Source of the DNA: HB2-32-21 sp003448675
Lineage (GTDB): Bacteria; Pseudomonadota; Gammaproteobacteria; Pseudomonadales; Porticoccaceae
Assembly: GCA_041584755.1 (NCBI GenBank)
Contig: JBFHDK010000037.1
Coordinates: 1-29,860, forward strand
Direction of reading: 5' to 3'
Length of the DNA: 29,860 bases
Shown: piece by piece, positions 1-8,400 of the stretch
How the letters are laid out: each line of letters begins with the position of its first letter
Position numbering within the stretch: position 1 is the stretch's first letter
Program-made: the position numbers and the translations under genes
The notes under the pieces: generated by a model
What the model saw: the letters and a program-made list of their open reading frames with translations, nothing else
The model's database searches: none
What the model was told of the DNA's origin: nothing

Positions 1-768
1 GATTTGTTCCGTAGCGACGAGGAGGCTGGTGGGCAGCTGCTAAAAGATACGGGCTGGCTAATGGCGGTGGAAGTGATAGCCAGTGGTTTTGATTTCAGCT
101 TCGCACCGGTGCTGGATCTGGACCGCGGCCATTGTCAGGTGATCGCTGACCGGGCTTTTGGTGATCAGCCGGAACTTGTCTCCCGGGCTATCGGCTACTT
201 CATTGAAGGCATGCGCGAGGCGGGCATGGCGGCCACAGGCAAGCACTTTCCCGGTCATGGCGGTGTGGTCGCCGATAGCCATCTGGAAACTCCCACTGAT
301 ACGCGAAGCCTGGAAGCTCTATGGGAGCATGACCTCCGGCCTTTTAAAGCCCTGATGCCCAGCTTGCAGGGCATCATGCCCGCCCATATTGTCTTCCCGA
401 ATATTCATTCCCAGGCAGTGGGGTTTTCCTCCTATTGGTTGCAGGATATCCTGCGCGGGGAGCTGGGTTTCAAAGGTGTGATCTTCAGTGATGATCTGTC
501 CATGAAGGGCGCGGATGTGGCCGGCGGCTATCGTCAGAAAGCTGAACAGGCACTGGCTGCCGGTTGCGATATGGTTTTGGTGTGCAATAATCGAGAAGGC
601 GCCTTGATCGTCGCTGATTACCTGAATTCAGCGGTTCGATTACAGACAGATTCAAGGCGATTGGGCGCCATGAGAGCTAGACAGCATTGGTCCTGGGCTG
701 GACTGGAGGCCAGTGAAAGGCGGACCTCGGTGGTTGATCAATTGGCCCGCATTACCGTACCTCGTTAA
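1..768 (+). CDS. nagZ: beta-N-acetylhexosaminidase NagZ, 3' part (5' end outside window)
   Basis: This is a cytoplasmic glycoside hydrolase family 3 enzyme. It removes the terminal N-acetylglucosamine from anhydromuropeptides during peptidoglycan recycling. The reading frame is open from the first base and ends at TAA 766-768, leaving about 255 codons, so roughly the first quarter of the usual 330-340 residues is missing. The visible part holds the NagZ signature KHFPGHG followed by ADSH, which carries the flexible-loop catalytic histidine. It also holds the FSDDLSM motif, whose Asp is the nucleophile in the family. The APVLDLD segment near the start is also typical. The gene lies upstream of mtnP, as in Pseudomonas, but here a mechanosensitive-channel gene sits between them. 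No terminator is visible after the stop. Family assignment is secure; the true start cannot be seen. Confidence 0.95.
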   Translation, partial: DLFRSDEEAGGQLLKDTGWLMAVEVIASGFDFSFAPVLDLDRGHCQVIADRAFGDQPELVSRAIGYFIEGMREAGMAATGKHFPGHGGVVADSHLETPTDTRSLEALWEHDLRPFKALMPSLQGIMPAHIVFPNIHSQAVGFSSYWLQDILRGELGFKGVIFSDDLSMKGADVAGGYRQKAEQALAAGCDMVLVCNNREGALIVADYLNSAVRLQTDSRRLGAMRARQHWSWAGLEASERRTSVVDQLARITVPR

Positions 769-833
769 TGTTTTTGCTCTAGTACCCGGAACAGTTTCCC
801 TTTCGTTCAGCAAACCTTCAGTAAAGTATTTCT

Positions 834-1949
834 ATGCTCGATACCTTTGAAAGCTGGTTGACCTCAACCACCGGATTCGCCTCGATCTGGTGGATCGAAG
901 TATTCATTATTGTTTTTATCGCCCTGTTGCTCGGTTATATGGTGGGCAAGGTCTTTGACGTGCTGGAACGACACGCCCAGCGTACTCATAATGCCTGGGA
1001 TGATGCGCTGGTGTGCGCGGCTCGCCGGCCGGCAGTATGGCTGGTCTGGATAGTCGGTATCAATTTCGCGGCGGGGCTTGCCGCGCGCATCATGGAATCC
1101 CAGTGGTCGGAGCTGGTTGAGCCCGTTAACCGGGTCGCTGTTCTGTTTCTGGGGGCTTTGTTCCTGATCCAGTTTATTAAGCGCGCGGAACAGAATCTGG
1201 TAAACCCGGACTATTTGTCCGACCCTTATGACGAAACCACGGTACGGGCCATTGGCAAACTGTGTCGTGCCTCGGTCATTATTACCGTCGTGCTTATCGC
1301 CATGCAGATGATGGGTTACAGCATTGGCGGGGTGTTGGCCTTTGGCGGTATTGGCGGTATTGCCGTGGGTTTTGCCGCCAAGGATCTACTGGCCAACTTT
1401 TTCGGTGGCCTGATGATCTATCTGGATCGCCCTTTTTCCGTGGGCGACTGGGTGCGTTCGCCAGACAAGGAAATCGAGGGTACCGTGGAAGACATCGGCT
1501 GGCGCCTGACCCGCATTCGGACCTTCGACAAGCGACCTCTCTATATTCCCAATTCCGCTTTTACTCAGATTTCCGTAGAAAACCCATCCCGCATGCTCAA
1601 TCGACGAATCTACGAGACCATCGGTGTACGTTATGACGACGTCGGGGTGATCCAACCCATCGTGGCGGAGATCAAGGACATGTTGACGAATCATCCCGAG
1701 ATTGATGACCAGCTGACGCTGATGGTGAACTTCAATAAGTTTGCCGCCAGCTCGCTAGACTTTTTTATTTATACCTTTACCAAAACCACCGACTGGGTGG
1801 AATTTCACCGGATCAAGCAGGACGTGCTGCTAAAAGTCGCTTCAATAATTAGCGCCCATGGCGCCGAGATCGCATATCCAACTTCTACCGTTCATCTTGT
1901 CGAGCCTGAACCCGAACCGGTCGGTCAGGCCGTGACAGTGGGCAATTAA
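834..1949 (+). CDS. MscS-family mechanosensitive ion channel (YnaI-like)
   Basis: This 371-residue inner-membrane channel probably opens under membrane tension to release solutes on hypo-osmotic shock. Hydrophobic segments lie near residues 20-40, 65-85, 95-115 and 145-165. They are followed by the glycine/alanine-rich pore helix (FGGIGGIAVGFAAKDLL) and the MscS beta-domain (DRPFSVGDWV, then an EDIGWRLTRIRT stretch and the YIPNS motif). Four or more helices before a single MscS core, and the wording of the pore and beta domain, are closest to E. coli YnaI rather than MscS itself. ATG 834 has only a weak ribosome-binding site. The C-terminal tail (PEPEPV) looks flexible. The stop is immediately followed by the mtnP start, so the two are probably cotranscribed. 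The subfamily label is less certain than the family. Confidence 0.9.
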   Translation: MLDTFESWLTSTTGFASIWWIEVFIIVFIALLLGYMVGKVFDVLERHAQRTHNAWDDALVCAARRPAVWLVWIVGINFAAGLAARIMESQWSELVEPVNRVAVLFLGALFLIQFIKRAEQNLVNPDYLSDPYDETTVRAIGKLCRASVIITVVLIAMQMMGYSIGGVLAFGGIGGIAVGFAAKDLLANFFGGLMIYLDRPFSVGDWVRSPDKEIEGTVEDIGWRLTRIRTFDKRPLYIPNSAFTQISVENPSRMLNRRIYETIGVRYDDVGVIQPIVAEIKDMLTNHPEIDDQLTLMVNFNKFAASSLDFFIYTFTKTTDWVEFHRIKQDVLLKVASIISAHGAEIAYPTSTVHLVEPEPEPVGQAVTVGN

Positions 1950-1952
1950 GTG

Positions 1953-2714
1953 ATGGATGAAGGGAAAATCGCTCTGCCTGCGATCATTGGCGGCAGCGGT
2001 CTGCAGCAGTTGCCAGGCCTTGAAGCCTTGGAACGTGTTGAGCCGCAGACTCCCTGGGGCGCGCCGTCCAGCCCGGTGACAATAGGGCGGTTCGCCGGAC
2101 GTAAGGTCTTGTTTATCGCACGCCACAGCGACCGGCATGGCATCCCGCCGCACAGGGTCAATTACCGCGCCAATATCGCCGCAATGGCAGCGCTCGGAGC
2201 CAGCTGCGTCCTGGCTTTTAATGCCGTTGGGGGTATTGGGGCGGGCCTTGCGTCGGGCAGCCTGGTGGTGCCGGACCAGATCATCGATTACACCTGGGGC
2301 AGGGAGCATACCTATTCCGACTCCGCCGACGCGTCACTGCAATATGTGGATTTCACCGAACCCTATGACAGAGATTTGCGCCAGGCGTTGGTGGATTCAG
2401 CCATTGGCAGAGAGGAGGTTGTGTTAAATGGCGGCGTCTATGGTGCTACTCAGGGACCGCGCCTGGAAAGCGCAGCCGAAATCCGCCGTATGGAGCGCGA
2501 TGGTTGCGATATTGTCGGCATGACAGGCATGCCCGAGGCCGGACTGGCGCGGGAAAAAGGGCTTCCCTATGCCTGCCTGGCCCTGGTGGTGAACCCGGCT
2601 GCGGGTAAATCCCATGCGTTGATCACGATGGATGATATTGCCAGGGTGATGGAACAGCGTATTCCCGTGGTTGCGGCCATTCTTGCCGATGTTTGCGCCA
2701 CGGCCCTTGATTGA
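1953..2714 (+). CDS. mtnP: S-methyl-5'-thioinosine phosphorylase (MTAP/PNP family)
   Basis: This cytosolic purine-salvage enzyme, about 253 residues, would cleave methylthioinosine with phosphate to hypoxanthine and methylthioribose-1-phosphate. Family motifs in order are IIGGSGL (phosphate-binding loop) near the N terminus, an ARH segment followed by IPPHRVNYRANI, NAVGGIG, a GVYGATQGPRLES loop, and MTGMPEAGLARE. The late VNPAAG motif replaces the ATDYDCW-type sequence of true methylthioadenosine phosphorylases. This favours the Pseudomonas-type MTIP, which acts after deamination of methylthioadenosine. GTG 1950 directly after the mscS stop is an alternative start; ATG 1953 is chosen. Position downstream of nagZ matches the pseudomonad order. 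Substrate specificity is inferred from motifs only. Confidence 0.88.
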   Translation: MDEGKIALPAIIGGSGLQQLPGLEALERVEPQTPWGAPSSPVTIGRFAGRKVLFIARHSDRHGIPPHRVNYRANIAAMAALGASCVLAFNAVGGIGAGLASGSLVVPDQIIDYTWGREHTYSDSADASLQYVDFTEPYDRDLRQALVDSAIGREEVVLNGGVYGATQGPRLESAAEIRRMERDGCDIVGMTGMPEAGLAREKGLPYACLALVVNPAAGKSHALITMDDIARVMEQRIPVVAAILADVCATALD

Positions 2715-2729
2715 ATAGAAGGTTCGGTC

Positions 2730-3179
2730 TTGTTTGAATTTCTCGCCAGTCAGGAAGCGGGGCTGGCCGGCCTGGCGCTTAGCAGTTTTTTATCCGCGAC
2801 CCTGCTGCCAGGCAGTTCCGAGGTGCTGCTGTTGCTGTTGCTAGAGCAGGGCGGGATACCTGTGATCTGGCTGGTGGTGGTCGCCAGTCTGGCCAATACC
2901 GCCGGCGGGATGTCGACATTTATTCTGGGTTGGTGGTCCGAAAGGACGCTGGTCAAGCGGGGCCGCTACCAGGAACCCTCGGTACAATCCCTGGCCTGGA
3001 TCAGACGTTGGGGCGCGGGGGCTCTCTTGCTTTCGTGGGTGCCTGTGATCGGAGACGGCTTGTGTCTGGCCGGGGGCTGGTTGAGACTACCCTGGCTACC
3101 AAGTCTCGTGGCGATGCTGCTGGGCAAGAGTGTTCGCTACATCGCGTTAGCCTATGGTTTGCAACTAATGACGCAATAG
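2730..3179 (+). CDS. yqaA: YqaA-family small membrane protein (DedA/SNARE-associated superfamily)
   Basis: This 149-residue inner-membrane protein is close in length and sequence to E. coli YqaA, a short relative of the DedA family of putative lipid or ion transporters. Visible family features are SSFLSATLLPGSSE near residues 18-31, a second helix ending in a glycine-rich ILGWW turn, the WIRRWGAGALLLSWVPVIGD stretch with the conserved PVIGD, and a last segment LGKSVRY. Hydrophobic helices make up most of the chain. The start is TTG 2730, preceded by GAAGG at good spacing and lying 15 bases after the mtnP stop, so it is probably in the same operon. Physiological function is unknown for this short subfamily. 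Confidence 0.85.
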   Translation: MFEFLASQEAGLAGLALSSFLSATLLPGSSEVLLLLLLEQGGIPVIWLVVVASLANTAGGMSTFILGWWSERTLVKRGRYQEPSVQSLAWIRRWGAGALLLSWVPVIGDGLCLAGGWLRLPWLPSLVAMLLGKSVRYIALAYGLQLMTQ

Positions 3180-3227
3180 TCTTCTGAATAGTGAGTGCAT
3201 TCCGATAACCCCGGATGGGGCAAGAAG

Positions 3228-4163
3228 GTGAAAAAAAGTTATAAATACCACATGACTGGGCTGTCCGCCGTGACAACGACATATATCGTGCTGCTGGTGG
3301 TGCTGGCCCTGGCCGCAGCCTGGATTTATCACAACTACAGTTATCGCGGCTTCCATCTAGAAGCTCAGGTTTTCGCCTACCCACTCTCGGATAAGTCTGC
3401 CGATGCTTGTGTCGGGAAACCAGGTCAGCTGGCTGATCACCTGCGGCGACGGTCCGCGGGAGATATTCCCTATAGCGTTACCACCCCGGCTAATTATCGG
3501 GGGGATTACCGCCATCCCTTGCTGGTAGTCTGGGCGCCCTCGGGTTTTAACCCGTCGCTTTCCGAACGCTTTACGGGTCTAACCGGGCAGGCAACGGCTC
3601 GGGGTTATGTGGTGGTTTATGTGGCCAGCGTGCCCCTCGGTTTTAAAGCGCTAAAGTCTCTCGCCGGTATTCCGGGCGAAGTGATGAAAGACTGGTGCAT
3701 TGACGCAGAGCGTGTTTACTACACCGGCCATTCCGATGGTGGCACTGTCTCTAATGCCCTGGCGGTTTTACCCGAGCGTCAGATTCAGCCAATGGTGATC
3801 GCCCCCAGCGCCATGGGCATTCAGGCTAGTGATATGGAAGCTTATAGCTGCCCAAGGCCGACCCATGTCATGCTGATGCACAACCTGGGAGACAATCATT
3901 TTCCTGATTATGGCGCCGGTGTGGCCCAGTGGTGGGCCGCGTGTAATCGGTGTGAAGCAACGCCCGTGGCAGCGACCTATCCTGAATGTGTGGAGTTTCC
4001 CGATTGCGCCGAGCAAGTGCGCACCTTGTACTGTCAGGCTAAAGGCAATCATGCTTACTGGCCCGGCTTTGATCACGATATGATGGCTTTTTTCGAGGAA
4101 CTGCATATCCAGGTAAACGACACCGTCGGTACCAATTCCCAGGCTAATCAGGAGGTAGAATGA
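3228..4163 (+). CDS. membrane-anchored alpha/beta hydrolase, esterase / PHB-depolymerase-like
   Basis: This is probably an alpha/beta-hydrolase esterase of about 311 residues, held in the inner membrane by an N-terminal helix and facing the periplasm. A positively charged KKSYK start is followed by a long hydrophobic segment (residues about 11-34). The nucleophile elbow reads GHSDGG, with Ser as the expected nucleophile. A late GNHAYWPG motif resembles the histidine motif of LpqC/PHB-depolymerase-type esterases. Several cysteines (AYSC, AACNRCE, PECVEFPDC, LYCQ) could form periplasmic disulfides. I chose GTG 3228 because it gives a normal signal-anchor; GTG 3195 and ATG 3252 are alternatives, and none has a strong ribosome-binding site. 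It overlaps the following thioesterase gene by ATGA, so the two are translationally coupled. Substrate is unknown. Confidence 0.75.
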   Translation: MKKSYKYHMTGLSAVTTTYIVLLVVLALAAAWIYHNYSYRGFHLEAQVFAYPLSDKSADACVGKPGQLADHLRRRSAGDIPYSVTTPANYRGDYRHPLLVVWAPSGFNPSLSERFTGLTGQATARGYVVVYVASVPLGFKALKSLAGIPGEVMKDWCIDAERVYYTGHSDGGTVSNALAVLPERQIQPMVIAPSAMGIQASDMEAYSCPRPTHVMLMHNLGDNHFPDYGAGVAQWWAACNRCEATPVAATYPECVEFPDCAEQVRTLYCQAKGNHAYWPGFDHDMMAFFEELHIQVNDTVGTNSQANQEVE

Positions 4164-4636
4164 ACGATAAACTGGTGGAAACCACCATTACTGTGTTGCC
4201 TGAGTGGGTGGACTATAACGGCCATATGAACCTGGCGTTTTATGTGCTGGCCTTCGATAAGGCTACTGACAATTTCTATGACAGCTTAGGCATTGGTCTG
4301 GATTACCGGGCCTTGAAAAACAGTTCCATGTTTACCCTTGGCATCAATGTCGACTATCTGCGCGAGGTGTTCGAAGGGGATCAAGTGCTGATTACCACAC
4401 AGATGCTCGACTGTGATGAAAAACGTATGCGATACATTCACCACATGTATGAAGGTGGGGGGGCAGACCCCGTGGCCGTCAACGAATGCTTCGCTGTCCA
4501 CGTGGACATGGCAAGCCGTAAAAGCGCGCCGTTCCCCCTTGAAACCCTTAAACGTATTAATGAGACCCTTGGCGCTCACAGCCGTTTACCAGTGCCGCTC
4601 CGTGCCGGGCGTTCATTGGGCAAAAAACCGGGTTGA
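4160..4636 (+). CDS. hot-dog-fold acyl-CoA thioesterase (4HBT type)
   Basis: This 158-residue single hot-dog protein is expected to hydrolyse an acyl-CoA in the cytoplasm. The motif PEWVDYNGHMN near residues 14-24 is the 4HBT-type active-site region, with Asp followed by NGHMN, and it leads into a YVLAFDKATD helix. This wording resembles the thioesterase domains linked to carnitine and betaine breakdown (betainyl-CoA thioesterase), but nothing else here points to carnitine use, so I leave the substrate open. ATG 4160 has a strong AGGAGG eight bases upstream and overlaps the hydrolase stop (ATGA). The stop codon falls in the loop of a terminator hairpin at 4624-4658. Confidence 0.8.
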   Translation: MNDKLVETTITVLPEWVDYNGHMNLAFYVLAFDKATDNFYDSLGIGLDYRALKNSSMFTLGINVDYLREVFEGDQVLITTQMLDCDEKRMRYIHHMYEGGGADPVAVNECFAVHVDMASRKSAPFPLETLKRINETLGAHSRLPVPLRAGRSLGKKPG

Positions 4637-4658
4637 AGAAGCATTGTGACCCGGTTTT
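4624..4658. terminator. bidirectional terminator between thioesterase gene and csiV
   Basis: A perfect 10-bp inverted repeat (AAAACCGGGT at 4624-4633 and ACCCGGTTTT at 4649-4658) encloses a 15-base loop. An A-run on the left and T-run on the right make it usable from both strands, which fits the convergent genes. The left arm is the last coding sequence of the thioesterase and its stop codon lies in the loop. The T-run is short and the loop large, so efficiency is uncertain. Confidence 0.6.
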
Positions 4659-4692
4659 AAATCCAGCCGCAAAAGAATAAGGCGATTGCGGG

Positions 4693-5433
4693 CTACTCAA
4701 GAACTGAGGTTGCTGTGGGGTTGGCTATAACCGGAGTGTTTGCGTCGGACCTTTGAGCCCGCGTGACCTTAACCAGTATTCCCATCTTCGGGTGGTCCAG
4801 GTAATGAATTTTGCCTAATTCCAGGCGATCCGACTGCTCAAAGGTATAAATTTCCTTGAGAGGCACCGCCGGGTAGCTAGAGGTAGAGGTGCCCAAGCTT
4901 TGTGCCCCCGACCAGGGCTCGCCGGGTAGTGGTGGCAGATCGCGAGTGCTGGCGTAGACACTGGTCGTGGTCGAGGAGGTTGAATAAGCGTCCGCTGGTG
5001 TTAGCAGCCAAAGGTTAGTGACCAAATGGAGATAGCTGTTTAAATAAAGTTTCAGGCTGCCTTCCAGTTGGTAATGATCACCAAGCTGCTCACCGCCCTT
5101 GATCAAAAGCCAGGATGTGTGCTCTTGGCTTTTTCCGGCCTGACGCCAGGCTTCATGAAACAGCACCTTGTAAACACCGGTTCGCGCCAGGGTGTAGGCA
5201 TCCGCGTTGAGTTGTCGCTGTTCTTTAGGCAGCTGGGAGAAATCTCCCTCGCCAAAGTGAGTTACCCGCAAAGGGTATTGTAAATCGATATCCTGTGGCG
5301 CAGCCTCAGTCCCGTAACGGTCCTGCTGGGTAAAAATAATCACTTCCACCTGATACCACCTGGAAGCATGGCCGAAGCCGGGGATCATGAGGAGCAACGC
5401 TGCACCCAGTAGCGTGGCAGGCAGTTTGGGCAT
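4693..5433 (-). CDS. csiV: CsiV-family periplasmic peptidoglycan-binding protein
   Basis: This 246-residue exported protein resembles CsiV, described in Vibrio as binding peptidoglycan and supporting cell shape through activation of penicillin-binding proteins. A signal peptide spans residues 1-23 (hydrophobic LLGAALLLMIPG, cleavage near GHA-S). The mature protein begins with the family motif WYQVEVIIF. Further family segments are EGSLKLYLNSYLHLV in the middle and KIHYLDHPKMGILV near the end. A Thr/Ser-rich stretch (about residues 150-165) looks like a flexible insert. The start codon shares a base with the mfd stop (TAATG), so it is probably translated from the mfd message. From memory, an equivalent gene sits next to mfd in Pseudomonas. 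Confidence 0.82.
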   Translation of the reverse strand: MPKLPATLLGAALLLMIPGFGHASRWYQVEVIIFTQQDRYGTEAAPQDIDLQYPLRVTHFGEGDFSQLPKEQRQLNADAYTLARTGVYKVLFHEAWRQAGKSQEHTSWLLIKGGEQLGDHYQLEGSLKLYLNSYLHLVTNLWLLTPADAYSTSSTTTSVYASTRDLPPLPGEPWSGAQSLGTSTSSYPAVPLKEIYTFEQSDRLELGKIHYLDHPKMGILVKVTRAQRSDANTPVIANPTATSVLE

Positions 5434-8400
5434 TAGGCAGGCTCCGGTTCCGATGCAAGCTGGTCGAGGATATCCGAAACCACATCAAGGCGTTCTTCGG
5501 CGCTAAACATTTCTGTCGTGAAGCGCAATTCGCTTGCGCCCTGCAAGCGGAAAATGTCCGGATGGTTTTGTACCAGTTCGACGATTTTAATGGGTTCAAT
5601 GCACGTGTGCGTGGCGAATTCAATTTTACCGCCGTTAGGGCCGGCGTCCAGGCGGGTGATTCCTAGCTTTTCAATTCGCTGCCGCATTTCGGTAACTGTG
5701 AACAGGTTCTTTACATATTGGGGCAGTAGGCCGAAGCGATCGATCATTTCCACCTGTAGTTCCCGGATTTGGCCGCCAGTTTTGGTGTTGCCGATGCGCT
5801 TGTAAAGGATCAGCCGGTTGTGGATATCGGGCACGTAATCGTCTGGAATCAGTGCGGGAATATTCAGATTTACCTCGGTGCTGGAGCGGGCGTCGGTATC
5901 CAGGTCCAGGGTCTCGCCCCGGCGTACCGCCGCCACGGCTTTTTCCAGTAGCTCCATATACAGAGAGAAGCCGATGTTGTGGATATGGCCGCTCTGGCCA
6001 TCACCCAGTAGCTCGCCAGCGCCCCGGATCTCCAGGTCGTGGGTGGCGAGGGTAAAGCCCGAGCCGAGGTGATCGGCCGCGGCAATGGCCTCAAGACGCT
6101 TGTGGGCGTCATCGGACATCAGCTTGGGATGGGGCGTCAGCAGGTAGGCGTAAGCCTGGTGGTGGGAGCGTCCGACCCGGCCGCGCAGTTGATGCAGTTG
6201 GGCGAGGCCCAGTTTGTCGGCGCGGTTAATAATGATGGTGTTGGCGCTGGGGACATCGATGCCGGTTTCTATGATCGTGGAGCACACCAAAACGTTGTTG
6301 CGCTGATGGTAAAAGTCGGACATGACCCGCTCCAGCTCCCGCTCGCGCATCTGCCCATGGGCGATGGCGATGCGGGCGTCGGGCACGATGGCGTTCAGCT
6401 CCTCCGCCGCACGTTCAATGGATTTGACGTCGTTATGCAGATAGTAGACCTGGCCGCCACGGAGCAGCTCCCGCAAGACGGCTTCCTGAATAACGCGTTT
6501 TTCCGCCTGGTGGATGAAGGTTTTCACCGATAGACGCCGGGCCGGTGGCGTGGCGATGATGGACAGATCCCGTAGGCTGCCCATGGCCATGTTGAGTGTC
6601 CGTGGAATCGGTGTGGCGGTGAGTGTAAGGATGTCTATCTCGCTGCGTAGACCCTTGAGCTTCTCTTTCTGGTTGACGCCAAAGCGGTGCTCCTCGTCGA
6701 TTACCAGCAGGCCCAGCTCTCGGTAATCGATCTGCTGGTTAAGTAGTTTATGCGTGCCGATCAAGATATCGGTTTCGCCATTGGCGATGGCGTCGATAGC
6801 CCGCTGCTGATCCTTACCGGTCTTGAAGCGGGATAGTACATCGATGTTCACCGGCCAGTTGGCGAAACGATCCCGAAAGTTATCGTAGTGTTGCTGGGCC
6901 AGCAGGGTGGTGGGTACCAGGATGACGACCTGGCGTTTGTTGGCCACGGCCAGGAAGGCGGCGCGCATGGCCACTTCGGTTTTGCCAAAACCGACATCGC
7001 CGCAGACCAGGCGATCCATGGGCTGGTCGCCTGACATATCGCGGCAGACTGCGTCGATGGCGTCCAGCTGATCGGGGGTTTCCTCGAACGGGAATTCGGC
7101 ACAAAAAGCGCGGTAGTCGTTCATGGAAACATCGTATTTGAAGCCCTGGTGGGCGGCTCGCTCGGCGTAGATGCCGAGTAATTCGGCGGCTGTGTCGCGT
7201 ATCTGCCGGGCGGCTTTGTCCCTGGCTTTTTGCCACTGGTCGCTACCCAGTCGATGCAGTGGTGCGTGTTCGTCGTCGCCACTACTGTAGCGGCTGATCA
7301 GGTGCAGGTTGGCGACCGGCACGTAGAGCTTGGCATCGTCGGCGTAGCTGAGGCTCAGAAATTCCTGGGGTTCACTGTCAACCTCGAAGATTTTCAAGCC
7401 CTGATAGCGACCGACGCCGTGATCGATGTGCACAACAGCCGCGCCCAGTTGCAACTCGGTCAGGCTCTTGATGATTTGCTCGCCGCTGTCGTAGCCGCGC
7501 TGGCGCCGCCGGCGTTGCATAATTTGCTGGCCGAACAGTTCGGTTTCGCTGATCAGGCTGATTCCCAGCCCAGGAATAGCCAGACCACGTTCCAGGGGAT
7601 AAACACAGATATACAGGCCCTTATCCGCACCGACAAAATCGGACCAGCCCGACAGCACTTCGGGAACGATGTCGATGCTGGCCAACAGTTCCAGCAGCAC
7701 TTCGCGCCGGCCGGCGGACTCGGCGCACAACAGTGCCTTGCCGTCGTTTTTAAGAAGATAGTCTTCGATATTGGCCAGGGGTTGCTGGGCCTTGGCGTCG
7801 ATGCTGACGTCTGGCAGTTTCATGCTGTGGAAGCAGTGGGATTCGGTGGCGGGCGTTTCACCGCTGCTGTCGAAATCCGTGCGCGGCAGGGCGCCCAGGG
7901 CGCTGAACCATTCTTCCACCGGCATAAATACCCGCGCTGGTTTTAGCAGCGGACGGCGGGGGTCGACACCGTACTCGCTATAACGCTCATTGACCTCATG
8001 CCAGAAATGCTGAACCGCTTCGTTGATGTTGGCCTCGGTGAATACCAGGGTTTCATCGGGCAGATAATCGAACAGGCTGGCGCAATGTTCGAAAAACAGC
8101 GGCAGGTAGTACTCGATGCCCCCCGGCAGCAGGCCCGCCTTAACATCTTGATATACCGTACAGGCGCTGGGGTCGACATCGAACTCATCGTGCCAGTTGT
8201 CTAGAAAATGCTTGATGCCAGCATCGCTATGGGGGAATTCCCGACCGGGCAGCAGTTCAATGGCAGGGATTTTTTCGGTGCTGAGCTGGCTTTCGGGGTC
8301 AAAGCGTCGCAGGGTTTCTATCTCGTCGCCAAACAGGTCAATGCGCACCGGCAGACTGGCGCCCATGGGGTAGACATCTATCAGGGCGCCACGCACCGCG

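Noticed and set aside
7230..7946. 238-codon frame antisense to mfd (also 6039-6533)
   Set aside because: Same reason: shadow of mfd codon usage, with no recognisable motifs.
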